From: Tamarix chinensis
Taxonomy: Eukaryota; Streptophyta; Magnoliopsida; Caryophyllales; Tamaricaceae
Assembly: GCA_030549775.1 (NCBI GenBank)
Contig: CM060175.1
Span: forward strand, 31,165,262 to 31,229,261
DNA length: 64,000 nucleotides
Direction: 5' to 3'
The notes beneath the pieces are model-generated. The model had not been told where the DNA came from. It searched no databases and saw only the letters and a list, made by a program, of their open reading frames with translations. The position numbers and the translations under genes were made by a program. The number at the start of each line of letters is the position of its first letter. Positions within the stretch are counted from its first letter, which is position 1. Positions 11,157-22,821 of the stretch are shown here, piece by piece.

Positions 11157-12134
11157 TAAGGCATATGGTATACAAGTTGGCACATGTTTAATGAAAGATG
11201 GTGACATATGGGATAATTGACCACCAAAAGTTAGAAAGAGAGAGGAGATGAGAAGTAGTATAGTATTCGATATAAGGTAGTGCAAAAGATCAAACACTCA
11301 TAATTACCGCTCAACATTTCAATGCTTGAGATATAAATTGTAAAATTTTACACTCAAAATAAAGTTCACTTAACTTTTAGAGGAGAAATAGGGGAGCTCA
11401 AAAATTTTGATTTCTAATTGAAGGGTGTAATGTGTTGCATTGGGTTGAGGTTATCCATATTTATAGTGGCAGCTATGGTTATAAAAAATCCATTCTACCC
11501 TTCCTCCTTACCTACCTAGTTACATTCCAACCATTCTTTACTATCTAGTTATCTAATATAAACTAACAGCTAGTTGGATGATAACTAAAATGTAGTCAGC
11601 CCATGTGTGGTATTTTGATAGCCATACCACAACATGAGGCCCATTAAATGCTGAAATAGTTGGTAATAAATTAACATAAAAATCACTCAATCATTCCCTA
11701 TACTTAATCAATCATCTCTTATACTTAGTTAATCAAAATAATATGATTTGGAGGGATTAACATGTGCTTTTAGTAGTTAGGTTAAATTTTCTTGAACATT
11801 GCCTTTATGGTTGGTTAATACCCCAAAAAAGATTTTAAATCTCACCAACCCCCACCATCTCTGTGCCTTGTCTTTTTTTACCCTTTTAATTTTGAATTTT
11901 TTGGTGTAAGTGGGTTTATTGTGCTTGATTATTCTAAAAAAAAGATAATTGCATAAATCTTGCATGGATGGGTGCCTTTAATGTGCTTATTGCATGGCAA
12001 TGCACATGGCTTGCATGGTTGGTGCATGGCTGGTACTCTACCTTACTTATTTTATCCAAGTTAAGAGTATTTTGTGATCTCCTAACTTTGTACAACTAAT
12101 TAGTGAAATGTTATTATGGGAGACTCCTGCATCA
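11157..12134 (-). repeat. Family A LTR (A3), reverse orientation
   Basis: Minus strand starts TGATGCAGGAGTCTCCC at 12134 and ends near 11157 in a degraded TATACCATATGC. Sequence at 11285-11400 matches the U5-side region of other A LTRs. No PBS or gag is visible at its 3' side and no TSD was found. Confidence 0.65.
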
Positions 12135-12135
12135 T

Positions 12136-12900
12136 TGAAAGAGGAGCATACCATTAATCTAATCATACATGAACCACCCTTCTTCCCAAATTAGATAACC
12201 TAAATATTCTTCTAATTTGGGAAGGGTCCACTAAATTATCCTCCTATCAAATTCCCTTCCTAATCCTAATCTTTCTTGTACTCATTATGGGTAACCAAAC
12301 ATAACCCAAATCTTCCACATTTTCATGTAAGAAACCATCCGTGCATGAGCCATACACAAGCCATGCAAACTTCACCCGAGCCACCCTAAATTTGCTTCCA
12401 TATTTTATCCATTTTTACCCACTTTTTGATGTCATCATCCCAACCACTTTGCAGCCAAATGTCTAGCCACTTTTTTTCCTTCCCCTCAGCTCCCACCTTC
12501 GAGACTTTTGTAGGCCAAAGCACATATCCACATTGCCTTGTCTAGCCTATGAAAATTTGCTCACTTGCCACCTTAGCTAGCTATGCAGACCTTCCCAACC
12601 CCCTTTATATCACCAACAAACCACCTAAAAAGAGGGCACCTAAGGCCAAGTTTTCTCAAGTTTTTTTTTACCATCTTTTTACCCATTTTCCTTAATATGT
12701 TATCCCTAAAAAACCCACAAAAATGCAGCCCAGCTACACCCTTGTACAAGTCTTTCTCAAGTTAAATATATGGTCATTTTCAGCACTTGGGAAGAACAAT
12801 ACAAATACGAGGAAGATCAAGGAAGGATAGAAGGCATTAGTTACTTTTGTTTATTACTTACAATATTAAAAAAACCTTTATCTATTTCCTTTTGAGTATT
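12136..12900 (+). repeat. Family A LTR fragment (A4), 5' part
   Basis: Starts TGAAAGAGGAGCATACC one base after the A3 start, so A3 and A4 stand head to head. The segment 12600-12900 matches 36540-36815 in LTR D. It is cut by the start of A5 at 12901. Confidence 0.65.
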
Positions 12901-13949
12901 TAATGCAGGAGCATCCCATTTACAAAGTCTAGCATTGACTACTTTTCTCCCCAAACTAGAGGACCCACAAATTCTTCTAAGTTAGGAGGGATTCAACTAA
13001 ACTATCTTCCCAATTTTCACACATCCACGGAAGCCATGCAAGTCATAATATTGCCTTCCCAACCCTTTTCTCTTGTTGCTAAAATATGAGAAACCAATAC
13101 AGCTGACACCACCATTTGATTTTCACATACAAAGGGAGCCATGAAAAGTCATGCAAGCTTGCCTCCTAGCCACCTTATTTTGTATCTAAAATACAAGCCA
13201 CATTGCAGCCGTTTTCCACCCTAAGCCTCCACCTTTTTGTGGCTCAACTATAGGCCATACCCACAACCTCCTTGTACCACCACAATGACCTATATATGGC
13301 AATTAAGGGGGACTACAACATTGACCTTCAAGGTAAAAGGGGATGAAAGTTGGTAGCCTACAAGGTGTAGACTCATAGGCACTTTTGAAAGATTTAATCC
13401 TTTATTTTTTGTACTTTTGACAATCATATTTGTAGCTTGTGTTTACTTTTTAATTTTGTATTTACTTTAATCATGTAATATCTTGTACTTAGGATGGTTT
13501 GCTTGCATCAACCCTAAATCAGTCAAGGGATGAGGTTGGAACATGGGGTACATGACTTGGGGTGGGGAAAACCATGCAAGGTTGGTTAGAATTAACCTAG
13601 GATAGTTTTATACTAGGTAACTAGATAGTTTAAATCCTAACGAACTTATATATCTGGTTGGGCATGGCTAATTTGTAACTAAAGGTTTGCAAACCTATAT
13701 AAGTGTAAGAAATGGCCAAATGAAAGGGCCTTTGGTTGGCCTACTCTCCTCCTTGTTTGAGTGAGCCACCTCCTTGGTTAATGCATACCTTATTTGATTT
13801 ATTTCCAAAATTGTATCTTTTATCTTAAAGGTTACTTAGTTCATATATTCTTCTCTTCATCTCTCTTATTCCCTCTTAATTTTTGGTGGTTCTTATCTTC
13901 CATACTTTTAATTCATAAGTTTAACCCAATTTGTATCCATCATGCATCA
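12901..13949 (+). repeat. 5' LTR (A5) of a family A Ty3/gypsy element
   Basis: 1049 bp from TAATGCAGGAGCATCCC to ATCATGCATCA, directly followed by a primer-binding site and a gag gene. This copy ties the family A LTR to gypsy coding sequence. The element is broken after its protease at 15740 and its 3' LTR is not found on this strand. Confidence 0.82.
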
Positions 13950-13951
13950 AA

Positions 13952-13964
13952 TTGGTATCAAAGT
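13952..13964 (+). other. Primer-binding site, initiator tRNA-Met type
   Basis: TTGGTATCAAAGT, three bases after the LTR end CATCA. It is close to the TGGTATCAGAGC complementary to the 3' end of plant initiator tRNA-Met. Confidence 0.85.
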
Positions 13965-14247
13965 TTAGGTTTCTCTAAATTAGATTACTTATTTCTATTT
14001 TCAATCTTTATGTAAACCAAACCCTCATACACAAAAAAATCTAAACCCTAACAACCCTCTCAAAACCCCTCTTGCAAATAATTTTTTTTTAAACCCCAAC
14101 AATCCCTCTTGAACCCATTTCCTACAAATAAAAAGTTTCTAAACCCAAAAAAGCCTCCTCAAGACCATTCTCCATAAGAAAAGAAATTTTTTCCTAAGTC
14201 CAGCAACCTTTTGAAGCTTTTCCCATGATAAAAAAATTCCTAGCCCT

Positions 14248-15235
14248 ATGGATGATCATCAGATACATAGAGGCTTAAATCTTAATGAAGCACACAATGA
14301 GAGGAGGGATCATGCCATTGAGTCCCTACAACGTGACACTCAAATAATCAATCCAACATTTGTGGCCTTACAAGAAGAAAGGGGAAACATTTGAACCCTC
14401 TTAAAAGAACTTGTCCCAAATCTCAACCCCCTAAGAAACCATCCAAGTTGAGCCCCCATGGTATGGAAAATATCTTTAGTGAGGATGACTCTTCAATGAG
14501 TAAGTCCTCTTATGAACCAAGGAGAAGGGGGAAAGAAAAAGGTAGAGACTTTGGGGATGTTAAAACCAAAATCTTGGAGTTTGAAGGCCAACTAATCCAG
14601 AATAATTCCTAGAATGGGAATTAAGATGTTGTAGGATATTTGAGGCTAAAGGATATAAATATGACAATAGCTTCAAAGTGTCCACCTTTAAAATCAAAGG
14701 CCACACATCTCTTTAGTGGGAAAACCTTACAGACCAAAGAAGGAAGAAGGGGAAATTGAAAGTTAAGTCTTGGCAAAATATAAAGAAGATCATGAGGGAA
14801 AGGTTTGTGTCATCTTCATACACTCAAGACTTGTACAATAATTTTTCATCTTTAAGGAAAGGGAAAATGAGTGTGGAAGAGTATATTTGAGAATTTTAAA
14901 AATTGATGTTAAGGCTTGGCTTTAAATATAGTTAAGAACACACCATGTCATGGTTTGTGGGAGGCCTCAGGTAAGACCATGCTATAAAAGTGGAAATGCA
15001 AAGGTATTATATCTTGGATGAGGTCTTCCACATGGCTAGTAGAGTAGAAAAACACAAGAAGGAGAAGAGGACCACTCAGTTTAGCCTCAACAAATTAAGT
15101 GTGCTCCCAACCAAAAACATAGCAACACTGTCCAAGCTACCCTCCATCCCTATCAAATTTGACTTGAAAAGGAAGGGAAGAGAAGGTGTAGGTGAGCCAA
15201 GTAAAACCAGGGGTGTGGGGTTCTTAAAGTGCTAA
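14248..15235 (+). pseudogene. gag of element A5 (Retrotrans_gag)
   Basis: Starts with ATG at 14248 (MDDHQIHRGLNLNEAHN), a start shared with the gag relics at 16027 and 59306. The capsid-like core (about 14580-14960) contains a GHTSL plus EN box, a Gln/Arg-rich linker and KGKMSVEEY. The C-terminal zinc knuckle region at 15200-15260 keeps KC, IGHY and QNE but has lost the first and last cysteines. Stops at about 14389 and 14611 and several later ones break it. Gag would form the virus-like particle and package RNA. Confidence 0.75.
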
Positions 15236-15389
15236 TGAATAGGACATTACCAAAATGAATATCCTAACTAAAGGGTCATGACTCAAATGGAACAAAGGAG
15301 GTGGTCCCCAATGAGGAATTAGAGGAGGAGGCCTAGGTTTATGAAAAGAAGAAAAGGAAGATGCACCACTTAATGTTGGAGAGGCTCTT

Positions 15390-15740
15390 ATGATAAGACA
15401 GATATTACATGCCAAAGAAATTCATGTTGATGCTAACCAAAGAGAGTGCATCTTTCAAATGAAATACACCATTAGGGAGAAGGTTTGCTCCCTCATTATG
15501 GACGGTGGGAGTTGTGTAAATGTGGCCTCTTGCACATCAGTGGAAAAAATTGGTTTGGCTACTACACCCACACCAAGCCTTAGAAGTTACAATGGTTGAA
15601 TAATGCTAGCATTACATAATTTACCAAGCAGGTTCCCATGGGCTTTTCCATTGGAAAAAAAACTTACCATGATCAAGTATTGTGTGATGTAGTCCTAATA
15701 GATGCATGCCATTTGCTTTTGGGGTGCCCTTGGAAATATA
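15390..15740 (+). pseudogene. Retropepsin-like aspartic protease of element A5
   Basis: Contains SLIMDGGSCVNVAS, matching the DGGSC...NV active-site form of this gypsy group, followed by VEKIGLATTP. The frame stops at 15599, but homologous sequence continues to about 15740 (a GxPWKYNWH-like end). There it meets a minus-strand gag fragment, so reverse transcriptase, RNase H and integrase of this element are missing. Confidence 0.7.
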
Positions 15741-16027
15741 ATTGGCATGTGACTCCCTTCTAACATGTCTTCTCCTCCCTTGAAACTTAGGAGACTCACT
15801 AGAGTAAGAGATAAAATTACTAGCTTCTTCCTCTAGGTTCGGTTCCTCCCTTTCCACATGAAATGATGAGACTCTTCTTGAGTGAGGAATGCTAGCATTT
15901 GGTACAAAATATTTCAAAATGCCTAGAACTCTCCTTACGCCTTCTTCTTGGGCCCGAATAGCCCCATATCTTCTCAATTTGTGTGCTTTTCAAGACTCAA
16001 ACCTCTAGGAGCTTGTTGATTCTCCAT
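15741..16027 (-). pseudogene. gag N-terminal fragment of a second family A element
   Basis: ATG at 16025-16027 opens with MENQQAPRGLSLEKHTN, aligned with the start of the other family A gag relics. An in-frame stop follows, then a charged segment (IRAQEEGVRRVLGILKYF) like the region after the start at 54422-54622. It joins the plus-strand protease of A5 at 15740/15741, an inverted junction. Confidence 0.65.
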
Positions 16028-16462
16028 GGTAGTTTGGAAATGAAGTAGTGAAAAGAAATGTGCAAAAGTGGGTGAGGGTCGAATGGTGGGATTTGTTTTG
16101 GTGGTGTTTTGTTTGAATGAGGTGTGGGAGGGTAATCAAGGTTTGAATAGGGTAAGGTGGGGGATGGTGGATCAAATGGTGGTCTATATAAAAAGGTGGC
16201 TGAAAAAAATGGAAAGAAAAATGGTGGTGCTTGATGCTAAGGCGGTTGCAATCAAATTTTTTTAATGAAAAAATGGAGGGTTTTAATGGTGGTTAAGTGG
16301 CGGTAGGGTGGTTGAAAAATAGGAATGTAATAGGGTCAAAAATATGGCTAGACATGGTGGCAAATGTTAAAAAATGGGACTGGAAAATGGTGGTATAATG
16401 TACAGAAAAATGAGATAAAGGAAAGGACCCAACTTTATCAACCTTGAGCTTTGATACCAATT
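16028..16462 (-). other. Leader and primer-binding site upstream of gag
   Basis: The PBS TTGGTATCAAAGC is on the minus strand at 16448-16460, next to LTR A6. The leader between PBS and gag ATG is pyrimidine/ACC-rich on the minus strand. The ORF at 16068-16265 on the plus strand is its shadow. Confidence 0.75.
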
Positions 16463-17463
16463 TGATGCATAAAATGCTAAAAAAATTATGTCTTGCTACG
16501 AGTTGATGATGGAACTTATTTTTAGCTCCAAAAACAGAGAAAATAGAAGAGAGGGTGAGATGGGAAAAGATTTGTTATTCAAGTAACCCTTGAAATCAAA
16601 TACTTATAATCACCACTTAGGGTAACAACTTTTAAGATAAAGATTGTAAGATTTTTGTAAAACTAAAAAAAAACCATGCACTAAGTTGGTTGAAATGAAA
16701 ACACACGACTTGAGGGTTTGTAGAATACTCAAAATCTACCAATTTCATTCCTCTTTACACCCATATAAGAGTGTAAGAAGTTGAGAAAATTATAACCAAC
16801 CTTTAGGTAACCATAAGGGTTCAACTTAACCAGACTATACTCTAATGCATGCTAACTATGGTAAGACTCAAAAAGTTAGTGTGAGAATTGATTTTTGAGC
16901 CTCCTATAATCCATTTTACATGAAATAGCTATTACATTTTCATGTAAAGGCTAATAATTAGGACTTAGGAAACAATAATTACAAGAAAAAGGAAAACTGG
17001 TAGATTACTCATGCATATTATTAACTAAATGGAAAAATAAACCTTCCCTAAGACCCCATTTAGGTAGATGCTCTAGATGATTTTTTGGAAATTAAATAAG
17101 ATTAATTAATTCTAATTAAGGTCATGGAAAACACCAAAACTTAGCTCCAAAATCTGCTATAAAAGTGAAGTGGCTGCATGCTTGTGATTTTCAAATAAGG
17201 TGTGCTTCATGTGCTGATTTTTTTTGGATGTTGGCTGAATCTTGCAATTATTTTCAAGCCTGATTTTTAAGCCATATTAAAGCCATAATGAAGAAAAAAA
17301 AGGTGGTGAGTTGATGGCTTATAGTCATTGTTTCATGGCTTGCATGTTTTCTTATAATCTTGCTCATGTTTTAGTCAAAGTAAGGAGAGTTTTTGATTCT
17401 CCAAACTTAGAAAAATTGATGAATAGATTATTGTTATCACATGAGGGTAATACTCTTGCATCA
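16463..17463 (-). repeat. Family A LTR (A6) with pol on one side and PBS plus gag on the other
   Basis: 1001 bp. The minus strand begins TGATGCAAGAGTATTACCC at 17463 inside the pol reading frame and ends TTTATGCATCA at 16463, followed by a PBS. It serves as a 3' LTR to the pol at 17364-18738 and as a 5' LTR to the gag at 15741-16027, as expected of a shared LTR in a tandem LTR-internal-LTR-internal array. Confidence 0.75.
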
Positions 17464-18738
17464 TCCTCTAAATCTTGATATAGACCTCCCTTATCTTTAT
17501 AAGGCTCATTGTGTAAGTATGGAAGCAAATCTCTCATGTTAAATGTGGTTGATACGTCCCCTAGTTCTGGTGGAAGATCCAACTTGTATGCATTGTTTAT
17601 AGCTTGCTCAAGTACTTTGAAAGGTACATCACTTCATGGAATTATTTTATTCTTAATCCTAGAATGAAATCTATCCCTTCCAAGGTGAATCTAAAGAAGA
17701 TCTCCCTACTCAAATATTTTCTCTTTTTGATGCTTGTTGGCTTTCTTTTTATTCATCTCATTAACCTTCTCAATTCTAGACTTCACTTGCTCATGTAATT
17801 TCTAGAATTCATTAGCATTGTTGGATACTTCAAAACTGAATTATTATTCAATGTGGAGAGGAATGAGATCAATGGGGGTTGTTGGATTCACTCCATACAC
17901 CACTTTAGAAGAGGAACAATCAGTGGCATAAGTAGGGGACTGGCTATATGTGAATTCTGCGGGACTATGCTTGATGTCCTAATCCCTTAAAAGTTTGTGA
18001 ACTAAACTCCTCAAAATCATAGTGATGGTATGGTTAGTGACTTCTATTTGCCCATCTATTTAGGGGTGATAGGTGAGGCTAAAAATAAGTTAGTACCAAC
18101 CATGTAACTCCTCAAAACAATGTCTTCCAAAAGTATTTAAGAAGCTTTGTACCCCAATCTAAGATAATTGATTTAGGAATACCATATAACCTAACTATAT
18201 CCTTGAAGTATATATTGGCTATATAAGAGGCACCATCTATCTTGTGACAAGGGATAAAATGTGCCATCTTGGAAAACCAATCTACCACCACCATAATAGT
18301 ATCATTTAACCTTTGTGTCTTAGGCAATGCCACTATAAAGTCCATACTCACATGATCCCCAGAATTATATAGGATAGGCAAAGGAGTATAGAGCAAGTGG
18401 TGGAAGTGACTCTTAGAATTTTACCAAGTAGCACCTTACCATAATTGATTGTACATCCCCTACCATTATAGGCTAATAAAAATGTTCCTGTAGTACATCA
18501 CAAGTTTTTTTCAATGCCAAAATGTCCAGCTAATCCTCTTCCATGCACTTCTCAGATCAACAACTCTCTGATAGAACTCTTAGGAATCCGCAGCTTGTTA
18601 ACCTTGAAAAGAAGCCATATTGAATAAGGTAGGGCCTTTGAGCCTTGCCTTGATCTTCCAAGTAGCATGTAGAGTCTTCATCTTCCTTTTAGAGCTTCTT
18701 CAAGAACCCAAATTTTAGGAATCTTGCTTCACGTAATG
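17364..18738 (-). pseudogene. Gypsy integrase, C-terminal part of pol
   Basis: Read on the minus strand: a degraded HHCC region near 18690-18430 (REVHGRGLAGHFGIEK), a core with the first Asp in SMDFIVALPK (about 18340), the second in LDWGTKLL and a Glu in GQIEV (about 18030), then the C-terminal domain with LPPELGDVSTTFNMRDLLPY. The last ORF stays open about 100 bases past the LTR start at 17463. Frameshifts and stops separate the parts. Solo LTR E (18744-20263) separates this gene from its RNase H part. The protein would insert element cDNA. Confidence 0.8.
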
Positions 18739-18743
18739 ATAAC

Positions 18744-20263
18744 TAATAAAGTGAATATTTTTTATGATTTTGCCTCTCTTTACCTTCACTTTGGGACTTT
18801 ATTTAATCTCTTTCTCATATTTTGCTATGGTTTTAGTCTATTATTTGTACTAGTACTTTCTTGAGTTTTGTATTGCAAGAATTTCCACAAGAACGCCAAA
18901 TTTGAGAAAGAATTACATGTGTTTAGAACAGAGGACTTAGCATGGAAAATTTTGGAGGAGATTACATCAACCTAACATGCTTATAGATGTTTTAAAGTTA
19001 AGAGAGCCAGAGATGTGCCAATAAATCTTAAAGAAACAATAAAAGAGAGTTGTATGGCTGGTTGCACGCTTAGCTGCACAATCGTGTAGCACCTACTGCT
19101 ATATTCTAAGCAAATAGAACCGTATGGCTAGGTAGTGCATGGATTGAATAGCCATGTGGAATTTTGCGCTGAAAAGTTAAGGCTTAGAATCTTGCATGGG
19201 TTGGTAGTGCTGGTCTTGCACAACCATGTAAGATCCAAGATCACATAAATTTGAGAGCTAAGAAGTTGCACGGCCATGCAACAATGGTTTCCCCTACAAT
19301 CTATGTGCGTGACATGGACGGCGTGATGGGGATTATTTATGAAACACCTCAAAGACTTCTTAGGGAGAGAGAAGGGAGATTCTGGAGCATTTTTACTCCT
19401 CATTACCGAGCTATAACTTCATATAAATTGTTTGTTTCCATTAGTTTAATTTTTTCGGAGATTTTAGTGTACACTTGTGTATGATTGACTCGGAATCCAC
19501 TTTGTTCTGCTCTATATTATGGTTAATTCAATCTAAATATTCTTCTTCGTATCGTTATATTGTTGTTATGATTATGATGCTATTTATTTTGTTGATTTTC
19601 TTTACTGATATGAGTGAGTAATATTCTTTTTTAGGATTGAACTAGGTTTATTTTATTAATTAATATTATGAACTGAAGTGTTATGTCATATGTTTGATTC
19701 ATATATAATGTAGCATATGCTAAGTTTAATTTTTGTAATATAGATTTAATGAAATCCAACCTCTTTAGATATAATCTACAATTGAAAGACTGAGATTACT
19801 ATCGGAAAGTAGCTTGTGTATGAGAATTTACGCAATCATGAAAGTATATATTTAATTCTTAGGGACTATAGAATTGGTGACAATTAATGGATTTATTTTA
19901 ATTTGTGAGTCACAAAAGTAGTCAGAAAATTAGATTAAACATGTTCTTAGACCCTAAAAGAGGATAATAGATATAATTAGACCAATTTTCTACAGTTAGC
20001 GAATTATTCTACAAGATATTCATTGTTTCATAATTGATTATTAATTTAGAGATCGAAATTTGATCCTAGGTTTCACTCCTATTGTTTAGAATTTATAGTT
20101 AAAATCTTTTCATAATAATTCTTGTTATCCTCTTGCATACCTCTGATTCATATAGAGTTAGATAGTTAACATATTAAAGAGGTGTACTCAATTACGTAGT
20201 CCTTGTAGGCTACGACCTTAAAATGCTATAATGAATCCGTGCGCTTGTGGAAATAGCACAACA
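18744..20263 (+). mobile_element. Solo LTR of family E, 1520 bp, with TSD
   Basis: Starts TAATAAAGTGAATA and ends GCACAACA, with a perfect TSD ATAAC at 18739-18743 and 20264-20268. It interrupts pol between RNase H and integrase. A second copy, truncated, is at 57996-58960, where the start reads TGATAAAG. The 3' end (CCGTGCGCTTGTGGAAATAG...ACA) resembles the LTR ends of Tat/Athila-type gypsy elements; this class assignment is from memory of such ends, since no internal region is present. Confidence 0.82.
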
Positions 20264-20268
20264 ATAAC

Positions 20269-22470
20269 ATATAGTACCTTCTAGAGAGGGCATATGCTAC
20301 AACATTAGTTTTTCCACTCTTATGCTTTACTACAAATGAGAAGGACTGTAAAAACTCTACCCACCTTACATTCCTCGAGTTGAAATTATGTTTCCCATTT
20401 ATATATTTTAGGGACTCATAATTAGTATGCAATACAAATTATGATGGCCTAAGATAATGAGACCATTGATTTGAAGACCTAATAACAACGTAGAATTCTT
20501 TGTTATAGATGCTATACATAGATCTCTAGCCATTGAGCTTTTCACTAAAGAAGGCTATTGGTTTTCCTTTTACATTAGAACTGATGCATAAGAAATACAA
20601 TTTGAGCCATGCTAGTAAGATTGTGGATTAGGATAATTACCATCAAAATTAAAAATATAAATTGAGGTTGAAGAAGAGGAAAACATGAACTTAAGTACCC
20701 CTTAATTTCATATGCTCACATCTACCACTCAAGATTTCAACTATTGAGATAAAAGAAGTAAGATTCGAAGAAGATAATCAATCAAACTTTTCACTCAAGT
20801 TTGAAGGTTCATCTCACCATAAGGGGGGAAAATATGAAACAACGAAATATGAATTCATTCATATGTGACTCTAACATTTATAATAAAATGTTAGCTCCTT
20901 TGAGTTACAAAAAGACCGTCATGACCTTCTACGAACCAAATTAGTTACATATTAACTAGATAGTCTCCCAATACACTTTTAACTAGCTAGTTTGAAACAA
21001 ACTAAAAAGGAAAAATATCTAATAATTCCATAAGGGGCTGAGTTCCACAATAACAAAAGAAAAGACCTTCCTAATGAGTCTATATCATATTGGGAAAATA
21101 ACTTACAAGCAATAAATCATCGTAGCCATAGCTATCAACTTCATGAGTGATTTTATGGCCATAAATTCATGCAGATAGTGGCCCCATACCCTTTCACTTG
21201 GTCATGTAGTGTTTTATAAGTTATCAAGCTAGACTAGGCATCATTAAGCCAACGAAGTGATTTTAGGCCTTAATAGCTGCTATATGGTAAGGTTTTAAGT
21301 ACATTAATCATGCTAAACTGTCATAGATTACTCCAACACTCTTTCATCTTGCAGAATGCCCTTTTTTTAATGAATTTCGACGCCAAAGTTGTGCTTATAA
21401 AATGAAGAAAGTAATGCTACTGGTCTGGGAATTGTTGTCGCTGAGTGTCCTTTATTTTTATTCTAAAAGTATCCCAAAATCTAGGTGAAAATGTAGCAAT
21501 AACTTCTATGGTTGGTTACTTGATTAGATTTAAATTCCACACCCCTAACAACCCCTAAAAGGTGTCCAAATCTACTGCATTGGCTATTGCTCATGTGGCT
21601 TAAGCTATCCTTCTTTGGCTGAGTTATAAGCCATTTATGAACCTATATTAAGCAACCAGAAAAAATGGTAAAAGGTGGTGGCTTAAAAAGTAAAAATCCT
21701 ATGGATTTTCCATGGCTTGATTATTTGAACCATCTATTATCTTCTAATTGAGAGGGTTTTGTGAGCGTTCCTTACATAGAGAAATTAATGGTTGTTTTTA
21801 TACCAAGTGGATGCTTAAAGGTCCTCCTTGATGCAAGATTGACACATTTTGCACAATATTCCCCTCTTCAAATAGATTTGAGTTTGAATGAGTATTTTTG
21901 TAATGACCTCAAGATAACAACCACTTTATCCAAAAATTTTAGAACAAAAATAAAAAAAAGAAGGTGCTCCTACATTAATAACCACTCGAAGGCCTATTCT
22001 ACTTGCATCCCACTCGATTTCGTACACTTTGTTTAAGTTGGGTAGTCGTAGTATCGGGGCTTCACTCAATTTACCAGTGATGACTTCAAAGGCTTCTTTT
22101 TCTTGTTTTTTCCATTTGAATCCACCTTTTTTGAGACATCTATGATGGGAGCTTGAAGTATACTAAATCCTTGGATGAATCGCTTATAGAAAGAGAAAAG
22201 TCCATGAAAAGATCTAACGCCAATAATGGATGTGGGTGTAAGCCACGTTCTTATTGCCTCCACCATTGACTCATCCAAGGAAATGCCATATTTGGATACG
22301 ACAAATCCTAAAAAGTGAATTTTGGAACCAAGAAAGTACACTTTTTTAGTTTACAAAACAACTTTCTTCTCCTAATAGCTTAAAATACAAGCTTTAAGTG
22401 CCTTACATAATCATCACTACTTGAAGAAAATACAAAAATGTCATCAAAATACACAACTAAAAATTTAGAA
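20269..22470 (-). pseudogene. Gypsy reverse transcriptase and RNase H, split by a solo LTR
   Basis: Two pieces of one minus-strand gene. The piece at 22470-21983 has the RT palm YFDDIFVFSS (about 22450), then FLGFVVSKYGI and the connection region GVRSFHGLFSFYKRFI. The piece at 20576-20269 is the RNase H end with SLKYINGKHNF, WVEFLQSFSFVVKHKSGK and VVAYALSRR. Between them lies solo LTR G1 (20582-21977). At about 22470 the RT palm is fused directly to the gag zinc-knuckle region, so protease and the RT fingers were deleted. Stops are scattered through both pieces. Confidence 0.78.
20582..21977 (-). mobile_element. Solo LTR of family G, 1396 bp, imperfect TSD
   Basis: Minus strand begins TAATGTAGGAGCACC at 21977 and ends TCTTATGCATCA at 20582. 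Flanks AGAAC (20577-20581) and ATAAC (21978-21982) agree in four of five bases. It matches the copy at 45201-46727 over long stretches, for example 20617-20930 against 45237-45560. It interrupts an RNase H gene. Confidence 0.8.
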
Positions 22471-22821
22471 ATGAAGGGTTTTTATAATGTCCAATCCCTT
22501 GACACTTAAAGCACCTCACACCTTTTCTCCTACTTGTCTCACCTTTTTTGAGCCTTTCCTTACCCTTAACATCTAATGTTTTAGGTGTAGAAGATGGCTT
22601 AGGTGTCTCTTTTTGAGGGTTTTGGTTCGGCTTCACCTTGCCAATCTTCAAACCCCTCTTTTCATTTTTTTATTCTCTCCATCTTAATGGCTAGATGAAA
22701 AAATTCACATGGGGTGTAATATTTGTAAAGCTCCACCTTCCTAGCAATGTCACTTCTTAAACCTCTTAATAATCATGACATTGTGTCACTTTTCAAACTC
22801 CCTAATATACTTTACTACACT
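22471..22821 (-). pseudogene. gag C-terminal fragment with damaged zinc knuckle
   Basis: The minus strand reads a capsid C-terminal segment (KVELYKYYTPCEF, about 22740-22700), a Lys/Pro/Thr linker, then RCFKCQGIGHYKN, in which the last cysteine of the C-x2-C-x4-H-x4-C knuckle is replaced. The gene is cut on its upstream side by the chromovirus LTR starting at 22822. Confidence 0.7.
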
